From assembly GCA_004335835.1 (NCBI GenBank), contig RWJK01000938.1, positions 22,743 through 86,742 of the forward strand: 64,000 nt of DNA, given 5' to 3'. The stretch comes from Scenedesmus sp. ARA3. Its lineage: Eukaryota; Chlorophyta; Chlorophyceae; Sphaeropleales; Scenedesmaceae. The position numbers and the translations under genes were made by a program. Positions 12,911-22,818 of the stretch are shown here, piece by piece; the first letter of the stretch is position 1; every line of letters begins with the position of its first letter. The notes beneath the pieces were generated by a model. It did not search any database. It was not told the DNA's origin and saw nothing but the letters and a program-made list of their open reading frames with translations.

Positions 12911-13028
12911 GTGCAGGCAGTACATGCAGTACATGCATTTCAGGCAGTACATGCAGCGCAGGCAGTACATGCAGCGCAGGCAGTACATGCAGCTCAGGCA
13001 GTACATGCAGCTCAGGCAGTACATGCTG
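12911..13028 (+). repeat. 18-bp minisatellite
   Basis: About six units of CAGGCAGTACATGCAGCG, with CG/CT variation at the end and one shortened unit. The units are contiguous and lack spacers. Confidence 0.9.
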
Positions 13029-16000
13029 AGCAAACATGTTGTGCTTTCAGCAGTGGCACTTGCCATGTAGGCAGGGTTGCATGTGGCATGGTGTCTTTGT
13101 CAGGAAGTGCATGCACAGTCGCTTCATGCACACCCCAGGGCATTGTGCGTGTAGTGCGTGTGTTGGCCAAGACTCCGCTCATCAGCGCAGCAGGCTTGCT
13201 GCAGCAACCATTGCTGCAGGAAGGGACTTGCACAGACTAGTCTAGGGCCACTCTATTAGCACAATGCAGGCAGGCAGACTAGGCTCTGTAGCGAGCTGCA
13301 TGTCGTTTTCGGTTTGCCAGGCTCTTCCGGGCTTGCTCCAGGCTAGCTATCTCGCCTTCATTGATTGATCAGGCAGGCTAGTCTGGGGCAGTGCTGGGTT
13401 GGTGTGGTGGTGTGTCTTGCCAGTCAAGGCCATTGGTTCAGCAGGTGTCTTCAGGCAGACTAGCAGGGTCTTTCATGGAGGAGCGCGTGTGCCCACTGGC
13501 ATTGCTACTGGCAGCCGCGCTTCAGCAGCAATGGTCAACGGCACAGCGGTTGCGGCATGCTTGATGAATTGCAGCTGCTTTTGATAGTGTGTGGTGTGTT
13601 GGTACAGGGAATGCTGTAGCATTCATGCAGAGGGAGCAGAGAGAATGGATGTGCGCCACAAAGCAGTCTGCGCTGCATGTGCAGTAGGGTTCTGGAGGCA
13701 TTTGCTGGAGGTGTGTGATGAGCTATGTCTGCTGGCTGCGGCGTGTGTGTCATCATCATGTTACCCATCATGCGCGTGTCTGTGTGCGGTGCTATGGTAT
13801 CCTGTGGGCGGGGTGGGTGTGCATGCTACGGGTTGCATGCCATCTGCCTTGTGAAACAGGTCGTGGCGTAAGTGTTGTTGCGTATTAGTGTTGTCCTGCA
13901 TACATGCATTGTCAGTTTGAAGGTCATGGCCAGTCAGCCATTTCATAGCTGTCTTGCTCTGTTCCTCTCTTTACTTAGTGCGCACCATTCCTGGACCTTC
14001 TCCCCCCGCAACATGAGTGCGTTAATTTGTACATGCACAATCTATCACCCTAGTTGTTGCGTGTGTGTGTGTGTATACATGTTGTGGCAGCGCTGAAGAT
14101 GAACAGCATTGCGTGCAGTTGCTGCTGCATAGAACAGCAGTGCGAGCATCTTCTTCAGGTGGGGTTGTCCGTATGTTGTATCAGGTGCGGTTCTCTGTAT
14201 GTTGTTATAACCTGAGCTGCCGTGCCGCACAGGGGGCGGGTTTGCAAGTGCCGGCGCGTTATGGGGGCCTTTTGGAGGTATCTGTTTGGATGTGGCGCCG
14301 TGTCTCCTTGCTGTCACAGTCAAAAATCCTTGAACGCGACAACGCTGTTGAGTTGTTGTGTATGCAAGGAGCCACGCCACAACATTATGATATGCGGCTG
14401 TAGCAGCAGCCAAGATCAGTCTGACATGCGAGATGTGGCACGGCGGCTGTGGAAAGTCCGTAATCGGCTGTGCATTGTACCAACAGCACTCGGTGATGCT
14501 GCTGTGAGCAGGCACCGTTTTGTAGCTTGCAGCAGGCATTGCTGTGCTTGCTGTGGCTGAGGCAAGGAGTTGCCATTGGGCTTGGTCCTTGGGAGGATTG
14601 CAGCAACGCTGCAATTGGCGGTTCTGCTGGGGTGCCTGTGCAAGGCAGTGTTGAATAACACTATGCGCCGTGGTTGCTGCATGCGTGCGCAGTGTGTCAG
14701 CTGCGCACAGTTGCAGCCACGTGGCCGCAGAAATGGTAGTACATGACATTGGCTTTTGCGTGGTTATGGCTTTGGTTGGACAGCATGCTGTCTTTGCCAG
14801 AGGCCTACGCAGAGGTCCTGTGGTTTGCTGTGCACATTCTGCTGCTTGAAGCTGTTGTGTGGCTGCAGGATTGTGCTTTCACATCGAGATTCCTTCATTG
14901 TGTACACGTACATATGCTGGAAGCTTTGCTGGTGTTCCAGCTTTGCGTACATATGCTTTGGGGCATGCATGCATGCATGCTTGCGCATCATTTTTGCGGC
15001 CAGTGCCACAGTGCGTTAAGACTTGACTAGATCTGCCTGAAATGTGATAGCCATGCTGCTCAGCAGCGTGTCTTGCTGGTGCCATGCGCACTGTGTGCCT
15101 GCCTGTCTATGCTTGTGTGGCATGGGTGTGTGCTGTTCTCAATGAAAACCGCTCTCCTTTTGTTGAGATTGCATGTCTCTCAAGAGTGCTGCGACATTGT
15201 TGAACCAACTCTGGGTGTGGGACGCTGCAGTGTGCTTATGCAGGGATTCTCCTGCCAATCACACCTGGGTGTCCTCCGCACTAGCTGCACTGCCTGCTGC
15301 TACAGTTGCTAGCTGTACAGCTAGACAATGTAGCTGAGATGATGCGTGCTGAATGCGCCAAGTGCTCAGCCTTGCAATCTTTTTGTTCCTAGCAGTTTTG
15401 CTACCTTCATTGCCACCCTCATCAGGACACACAGTTGACGCTGTTAGGATGTGCAGTTGAGCCTTTGACTTGTTTGCGCGGCAGGTTTTGGGCAACAGGA
15501 AGTGGGAAGGAGTGTTTGCATCTGTTTGAGGCTTTGCATTTTATACGTGCGTGGCTTTACTGTGAAAGTGTTGCAGTTGACCTCAGGTAATAAAGAGTTG
15601 AAAAGCGCAGGACACACGAGCTGATTGCATCGCGCTTACGGGCTAGGCACCGCAGGAAACCTTGCGAATGCAATCAACTTGTTGATTCACCTGCCAGTGC
15701 CACACAGGCGCTGCCTGAGCAAATGGAGAGGAGCATCGCCTTTTAGCATGCCTCGAAACTGCACGGCTGTTGCCTGACTGCGCACAGTCAACCACACATG
15801 TGGCACCGTCTAAATACGCCCAGGGCCGGATGACAGTCACCCGGGCCTGCGCTGATTCCCCAGTCCCAACAGGATGCCATCAGTGCATGGGTAGCCTGAA
15901 TCCCTGGCTTACATGGACTCTTGAAAGGCACCCTGGCACCCTGAAAGACATTATGACAAATGGTCTAATCATTATGTTGCAAGCTTGAAGCTCAGCGCAC

Positions 16001-16114
16001 ATGCAGTGTCAGCCACAAGATCAACAAGCCACAGCGCACTCAGGCCATCTGCCGGCCGCCATGCCTTGCTGATGCGGCGGCTACCGTTGCCAAGCCTGAT
16101 CATTAGGCTTGGCA

Positions 16115-16170
16115 TTAGGACATCAGGACATGATGTCCAATGCACATCAGGACATGATGTCCAATGCACA
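16115..16170 (+). repeat. tandem duplicated 24-base segment
   Basis: The segment ACATCAGGACATGATGTCC plus AATGC occurs twice in a row. Each copy contains the near-palindrome GGACATGATGTCC. It lies about 100 bases beyond the stop codon of the minus-strand ankyrin gene, so probably in its 3' UTR. Confidence 0.75.
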
Positions 16171-16257
16171 TTTGGTTCCGTTGCAGTGTTCAAATATCAG
16201 CTCAACGAGCAGTGGCAGATTGTCTGCCAGCAGCCAGCTCACACAGTAGCTGCCGGC

Positions 16258-17683
16258 TCACAGCTCTGTATGGCCTCCGCCCGCCGCCACACCTTGCTGC
16301 TGCTGCTGCTGCCTTGCCTGCGCCATCTGCTGCATGCGCTGCTCCAGCAGCAGCGGGTCCTGCTGGTATGGCATAAGTCCGAAGCACCACATCACGCCCC
16401 ACAGCACAAACACCATGCACATGATCTTCACAGCCTGCAGGTGAGCAAAATAACAGGCCAGCAGCAAGCAGCAGCGAGCAATGCAAAGTTTAGTGCAGCT
16501 GAAGACAGCAGCTTGCAAGACAATTACACGGTTGCTTACAAGCAATACGCGTGAGGAGCGTGCCGGACGGTGGTGAGTAGTTAGGAAATATCTTTGCATG
16601 CATGCGCCGCGGTCGCTTGCTGAGCCACTGACAGACATAACCCGGCGCACATGAACAGTCCATGGGAGTTCTGGCAGTTGCACGCAGTTTGTGAACACGG
16701 TGAACCCGTGCCGAAGCACCTTGCAGCCACCAGGCTTGCACCCGCTTCAGCATCTGTTGATCACATAGTACAGCTGTTCACTTTGCCACACCTGCTGGAA
16801 GCTGTTGAGCACTGCAAGCAAGAAGTGACGCTATCGATGCCTCTTCCCACCTGCTTGAAGCTGCCAAGCAGTACGACTCTGACAGTTGCGCCATGCAATG
16901 CAGCGGTCGTTCAAGTCTGCTCTTCCCACCTGCTTGAAGCTGTTGGCACTTCTTATCGCATGCACTCCCAAAAGCTCTCCTCAAGCGGCTTCAGGCCGCA
17001 GCGCACAATGTACAACAGGGACGCCATGCTGTGTACTTATCGCACCTGCTTGAAGCTGTAGATCTAATTGCATTGCATTTGCACCAGCCAGATGTCCTCC
17101 CACCTGCTAGGGCTTCCCAGTTTCTACCATAAGCAGTGCTGCCGTGCAATGCAGACTTCTGGATACCCTGCTGCCGCCCACCTGCTTGAAGCTGTTGAGC
17201 ACTTCGTACCTCATGCGCTCCCAAAAGCTCATGTCGGTCACAACACACAAGGACACCGTGCAATTCAGCTGTGCTTATCAGCCCACCTGCTTGAAGCTGT
17301 TGAGCACTTCGTATCGCATGCGCTCCCAAAAGCTCATCTCCTCAAGCGGCTTGAGGCCGCGGCTGCGAGCAGCAGCAGCGGCTTCCGCTGCAGCAGCAGC
17401 CTGCGCCTGCTGCAGCTGCAGGTCCAAGTCCAGCTCAGCATCTGATTCAAGCAGCAGCAGCAGCAGCAGCAGCAGGAGCAACAGCAGCAACATCGTGCAT
17501 CAAGCAGTGTGCGCAATGTTCTGTATGTGCAGCTGCAGGTCCGGGTCCAGCTCAGCATCTGAATCGTGAAGCAACGCCAAGCAAAGCAGCAGCAGCAGCA
17601 GCAGCATGCATTGAGCAGTGTCTCAGAGGTTTGAATAATTGCAGCTGTAGGTCAAGGTCCAGCTCAGCATCTGGTTTGATTGT

Positions 17684-17738
<55 letters not shown>

Positions 17739-20700
17739 TAGCAACATCATGCATCAAACAGTGCACGTGATGTTCTGTATGTGAAGCTGCAGGTTCAGAT
17801 CCAGCTCAGCATCTGGTTTGTGAAACAGCAAAACAAACAGCAGCAGCAGCAGCAGCAGCAGCAAACTTCACACACACTGCCTGAAGGATCCAAGAAGTGC
17901 AGCTGCAGGTCCACGTCCAGCTCAGCATCTGTTTACGTGGAGCCAAGCCAAGCCAAGCAGCAGCAGCAGCATGCATTGAGCAGTGTCTAAGACGTTCACT
18001 AAGTGCAGCTGCATGTCCACGTCCAACTCAGCAAGTACTTTGATTCAGCAACGCAGCAGCAGCAGGCGGCAAGCAGCAAAAGCACGTGTTAAAGAGTGCG
18101 CAAAGAGAGCTGATCGAGTGTGATTGCGGGTTGAGGCACAGGTCACATCACCAGCTGAATACACAGCAGGAGCAGCTGGAGCAGCAAAGTCACTGCGGTG
18201 GCCCAGTGGCTGTGGTTGCAGGCCGGCAGTGCGGTGCGCACTGTGATGCCAGCAGGGTACTGCACATATATCAGCACAAAGCTGTACAGCTGCGCGGCAG
18301 CTGTGGGCGCAGCACCATCCGTATGCCAATAAGACAACAGGCAGGTACCAGACCATCCAGGTACACGCGACACACCCGGACGTATCCAGCACGGCGTAAT
18401 CAAGCAAGTAAGCACGTTATAATGCGCACCTGCAGCATCGGCTGGCGCCGCAGGCTGGATCTCTGCAGACGCTGCCGCACTTGTCTTCCTGCCCATGGCA
18501 GCATCACCTGCTGCAGCTGCCACAGCACCACCAGCAGCAGCACCAGCAGCGGGCGTTGCAGCCGGCCAACCCGCTATAGCTGCCACAGCAGCGCTGCGAG
18601 CTGCTGCGGCTGCTGCGGTCAAACCTTGGACCTGCTGTGCGTCCTGCTCCATGAGCTGTGCCAAGGTTTGACCAGGTTTGACCAGCACGTCCTGCAGGCC
18701 CAGGCGCATGCCGCACTCCTGCATCACTGAGTGGAACTTTTTGAGCTTGGCTGCGACTGCCATGATGTGGCGCTCGCCCTTGTACCTGCAGCAGCAGCAG
18801 CAGCAGCAGTAGCAGCCAAGGATGCAAATGATGTTGGCAATGGCGTGTGGAAGGTGTGGCGGTCAGTAAGCAACACTACAAACACAAGGGAGACCATCAC
18901 ACGCATGAACTTGTGCACAAAACTTGTTGCACCGACATGCAACCCACCCCATGCACTCATCATCCCGCCAAGTGTAGCTGACGTACCAGCCAGGATGGTG
19001 CCCCCTTATGCATGCCACAGTGCAGCTTGATCCAGCATGCACCAACTCAAGCATCATCAGCAATCATCGTCAAAGTCTTTCGCAGCATTATGGAGCAGGC
19101 GACAGCAGCCAATCTGTTCTCATTGCACTAACTTTTTGACTGTTTGCCAGGGCCATCTCATGCAGCGCTGCCTGCACAGCAGGCTCGGAGGCATCCCCCT
19201 GGAATGACTCATGCACTAACAAATTTGCCGAGTCCAGGGGCAACGCGAGCCAGGGTGATGCTTCATCAAGCCTGCAGCTGCCCAGGCTGACACAACACGC
19301 AACAGCCACAGCATTCTGTATCAAGTGCATGCGCAGCAGCCAACCACAGCCACGCAGCAGCCAACCACAGCCAACTAAAGCCTAGGCAGCCTACTCACTT
19401 TTCGAAGCTGTTGGCCAGGGCCATCTCATGCAGTGCTGCCTGCACAGCAGGCTCCGAGGCATCCTCCTGGAATGACTCATCGATGCGCAGCGCTGCCACA
19501 GCACGGTAGCAGGTCAGCAGCTGCTGCGCGCGGCGCACCTGCAGGACGGCAGTACGATGCAACCAAACAGGTGTGAACTTGTATCAAGGGGAACGCGCAC
19601 ATGAGGGGCGCAAGCGGCATGTCTAGGTGTGAGTAACGCATGCACGCATGTGCTGGTAACAGCTGCACGCTCAGGCGCTGCTGCTGTGCGACCTAACGTC
19701 CACATCCCAGCCCCTATACGGCCCAGTCACCTGCTCCAACTTGGCTGCCTTCCTCTGGGCCAGCAGGACACTAAAAAGACGCGTTTACTTCTTGAGTCAA
19801 ATGTACCGATAGCCTGCTTGCATGCATCTGACTGTAAGCTCTCTGTCAACAAAGACTGACAAAGCTCTCCCCACGGACTCTGACAGGCTCTCAAACACAC
19901 ACCTGGCTAATAGCCTGCCTTGCCTCTGCTGACAGGAAGTCTAACTGACCAAGCTCCTGCTCCGACATGCGCGCAAATGTATCCACTTTGCGGCCCTGCT
20001 CTGCCGCATTCAAGCCAGCAAACTGCACAGCGTACGCAGCAGTGGGGCTACTAGCTTCTGGCCTGGCAGCTGCTGCAGAGTCTGCACGTGCTCGAGCTGC
20101 TGCTGCTGCTGCATCCTTGCTGTTGGCAGCACTGCTGCTTGCAGGAACAACCCCAGCCTTCTTTGCATGGCTGCTGCTGCTGCCAGCAGCATCCTTCAGC
20201 TGCTGCCCAAGCTGCTGCTGCACTTCTGCTGTATCTGCTGCTGCCACCTGCCAAGGCATCAAGCCCTGAGCACCTGCCAGGCCGGCATCTGCACCCTGCT
20301 GCAGCAGCAGCTGCACACAAGCAGCAGATCCAGCCATGGCAGCTGCATGCAGGGGCGTTGCTAAGTCGCCGTTGAGTGCATCGTTGATGAAAGCGCTGCT
20401 GCCAGGCTGCTGCAGCAGCAGCTGCAGCACATCTTTGTGGCCCATGCCAGCAGCGATGTGCAGTAGGGTGTACCTGCAGTGGCAGCAATGCACAAGCAGC
20501 CGCAGCAACAACACAAAATGTGTGGCATGCTGAGCTGTTGCTGTTTAGTGACAGCGACAGGCGTAACAACGGTCAGACTGCTGTACGCCACTGCCCCCTG
20601 CTGTGCAGCCAGATTCCCCCTCTGCAACAGCGTCTGATACATGACATGTGTGCTTCCTAGTGCTTCGCTAGCCATCGTAAAGGAGCCTGACGCCACCCAC

Positions 20701-20974
20701 CCTGCTGCTCTGCAGTTGGTATCAGCTCCAGCCTGCAGCAGCACCTCAGCTGCTGCAGTGTGCCCGCCAGCCACTGCCTCCCCTAGTGCGCTGAGGCCAC
20801 GCTTGTTTGGGATGTTAGGCGAGGCGGCGCCAGCCAGCAGCAGCTTGATGCCTGGAGCCCAGCCACGCCTACGCAGCAGCAGCAGCAGCAGCAGTAGCAC
20901 ATGCGTCAGCAGTGCATTGGGCGAGGCGGCGCCAGCCAGCAGCAGCTTGATGCCAGGCGCCCAGCCACGCCTAC

Positions 20975-21043
<69 letters not shown>

Positions 21044-22133
21044 CATGCGCCAGCAGAGGCATTGGGCGAGGCAGCGCCAGCCAGCAGCAGCTTGATGCCA
21101 GGCGCCCAGCCACGCCTACGCAGCAGCAGCAGCAGCGGTGGCAGTCGCTGCTTGCCTGTGGAAAAGGCAACAGGGAGTGGCTGGTGTTCTCACCGCATGT
21201 GCGCCGCTGCCAACTTTTAAGTGACTCCCCTTCACATAGACAGGTTGCTGAGCAGCTACAGAAAACCACCGCACATAAGCAGCGCATGTGCAAGCTGCAG
21301 TTCGCGCACCTGGCAGCCAGGTGCAATGCTGTGTCGTCTGCGCCGTCTGCTGCATCCAGCCAAGTTGACCGCTGAATTAGGAAGCGCAGGACTTCGATAC
21401 TGCCGGAGACGACTGTAGCAGGGTACACACAGCAAGATAGTGCAGGTCAGGGGTCACTAGCATTGCTGGGTTGTGTTGTGGCTGGTGGCATGCACAGGTG
21501 GCAGGAGGAGCAGCAAAATGCATGTCGGAGCAAACTGCTGCATTCCCAAACCAAATAAGGCTCATCAAAACCATTGCTGAAATTGATACTGGGAGGCCTG
21601 GAGCTTATACACACCTGCATGGTGCAGGGGCATGCGCCCCTGAGGGTCCTCTGCCTCCAGATCAGCTCCTTTTGTGGCCAGGTACTGCAGCAAGTCCAGG
21701 TGGCCGTGTGCTGCTGCATAGTGCGCAGGCACAAGCCCCTGCTTGTCACGTACCTGGGGCTCTGCCCCGCGCGCAATCAGCTCAACTGCCTATTGTTGTT
21801 TGTTGATGGAGTTTGCAAGAATGCAGCAGGGCAGCAGCAGGGGAGGTTGGGAGGCAGGAGAGGTATGGACAGCAAGTGACGGTGCTGCTGGAGTTCTGGG
21901 GATGCAAGGATCGAGCAGGACTGACTGTTGCTTTGGCGTTAACGCTGGCAGAAACATGGCACTTGTTCTGCTGCACAAAGCATGTGTGTTTTCTTGTGAC
22001 AGGTGCTGCTGCTGCTGCTTGCAGGGCATGTTATGCTGTGCTGAGGTATGGCGTTGCTTACATCGGCGAGCAGGCCTCGAGCAGCTGCCCAAATGAGCAG
22101 CTCGTTTTGCTCCGCCTGATCCTTTGCCTGCAT
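16258..22133 (-). CDS. ankyrin-repeat protein with C-terminal transmembrane segment
   Basis: Nine exons on the minus strand: 22133-22062, 21789-21615, 21412-21310, 20868-20701, 20473-19903, 19538-19399, 18785-18430, 17441-17287, 16434-16258. Phases agree at every junction and give 638 residues. Residues about 10-250 are ankyrin repeats (for example GLVPAHYAAAHGHLDLLQYL, ALHLAARRGWAPGIKLLLAG, YTLLHIAAGMGHKDVLQLLL). A Ser/Ala-rich linker follows, then a conserved-looking helical region (YRAVAALRIDESFQ, FEKYKGERHIMAVAAKLKKF), an Ala-rich stretch, SFWERMRYEVLNSFKQ, and near the end a hydrophobic helix IMCMVFVLWGVMWCFGLMPY followed by a Gln-rich tail. It probably sits on a membrane with the ankyrin domain exposed for protein binding; the specific family is not known to me. 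The ATG at 22133 is preceded by an in-frame stop, but an earlier short exon is possible. Introns contain many exon-edge copies. Confidence 0.8.
16794..17230 (-). repeat. decayed copies of an exon 3' edge (ankyrin gene exon 8)
   Basis: Copies of the end of exon 8, encoding about FWERMRYEVLNSFKQ plus the donor GTGGG, recur downstream of the true exon (17441-17287). They lie near 17230-17177, 17055-17040, 16990-16923, 16872-16850 and 16815-16794, with increasing truncation and divergence. Seen directly as repeats of CACCTGCTTGAAGCTGTTG on the plus strand. Confidence 0.9.
17520..18040 (-). repeat. five copies of an exon 5' edge (ankyrin gene exon 8)
   Basis: Upstream of exon 8 (in minus orientation) are five more copies of its first 30 bases or so, encoding DAELDLDLQL, with the acceptor. 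They begin near 17558, 17670, 17812, 17928 and 18030 and are interspersed with CAG/CTG runs. On the plus strand they read as AGCTGCAGGTCCAGCTCAGC-like segments. Only the copy at 17441 continues in frame into the rest of exon 8. Confidence 0.9.
19135..19220 (-). repeat. copy of the 3' part of ankyrin gene exon 6
   Basis: The minus strand here repeats the end of exon 6 (19538-19399), encoding about DASEPAVQAALHEMALANS with a few substitutions. It lies in the following intron, and the true splice donor is at 19398. Confidence 0.85.
20815..21120 (-). repeat. three-copy exon 5' edge with CAG/CTG tracts (ankyrin gene exon 4)
   Basis: The acceptor and first part of exon 4, encoding RGWAPGIKLLLAGAASPN, occur three times. 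Minus-strand starts are near 21115, 20970 and 20868, separated by long CTG (minus strand) arrays. Only the copy at 20868 continues into IPNKRGLSALGEAVAGGH; the other two end at AAGCTGCTGCTGGCTGG...GCCCAATGC and run into triplet repeats. Confidence 0.95.
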
Positions 22134-22818
22134 GCAAGCAAACAGGCAGCAAGGGCAGCTGCTTCAGATGCAGCACCAGATGGCCTGCAGCACAACACCA
22201 GGGCTCGCGCTTCCCGCACGCAGAATGATCCAGAGCTTCTCAAGGCCTACTCCTCATTCAGCGCAAAAAGAGGTTGTAATGCATTCCGCTCAATGGCCAA
22301 CTGACAACCGTGCAGTACAGAACACACCTCTTGCACAGCTGCGTCCATTGCTGGCAATAAAGCACGTTGAACTCATAACCAGATGTTTGTTGATCGAACA
22401 GTGATACAGCAAGTGCCTATGGGCAACAACGCTGCACTCCAGAGCCTTTGTCACCAGCCAAGAACCCCAGTAGAGCCTGACATGAATCCCGCTTAAGTTG
22501 AAGAGACAAACAAATGTAAGAGACAAATAAATGTAATGTAATGTGGTGCAAGCGTAGGAAGCCTCCAAAGAGAAAAGAAGTGCGACCAGTCAGTGTGCAC
22601 GCAAGCGAGGTTAGCAGGCTAGAGGCTGTCGCTCACGCCTAGTACAACATATGTAATCAAGCAATCACTACGGTTTCAGATGTTTTGCGAAGCTACTCTG
22701 GTCAGCGCATAACGCAGCACTACTCAACAGTGCATGTCAACTTGACACACTGCAAACTTAGATGCTGCATCTGCTATCGTAAAGTTGACTAAGACAGAAG
22801 CAGAGCAGCGGTTTCACA
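22134..22818. promoter_or_regulatory. shared divergent intergenic region
   Basis: This 685-base stretch separates the minus-strand ankyrin gene start from the plus-strand membrane-LRR gene start and should contain both promoters. No convincing TATA box is seen. At about 22510-22545 it carries ATGTAA repeats at the end of a segment that may be the tail of an old retroelement. Confidence 0.5.

Larger units (their letters stand above)
8677..16257. other. 7.6 kb between convergent genes with no recognised gene
   Basis: The plus-strand cyclin-like gene ends at 8676 and the minus-strand ankyrin gene ends at 16258, so 3' flanks of both genes lie here. I found no chain of exons with consistent phase and family similarity; open frames are short and Cys/Ser-rich, as expected for TG-rich non-coding DNA. 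Recognisable items are GCTTGCAGGAAA-type motifs at about 8735-8860 (reverse complement of the intronic CCTGCAAGC motif), an 18-base minisatellite at 12911-13028, a TATA-like element near 11193, AATAAA near 15590, and a duplicated ACATCAGGACATGATGTCC-type segment at about 16115-16170. A long 3' UTR, non-coding transcripts or a divergent gene could be hidden. Confidence 0.5.

Noticed and set aside
12911..13028. CRISPR-like regular repeat
   Set aside because: The units are contiguous with no spacers and the context is eukaryotic; it is a minisatellite.
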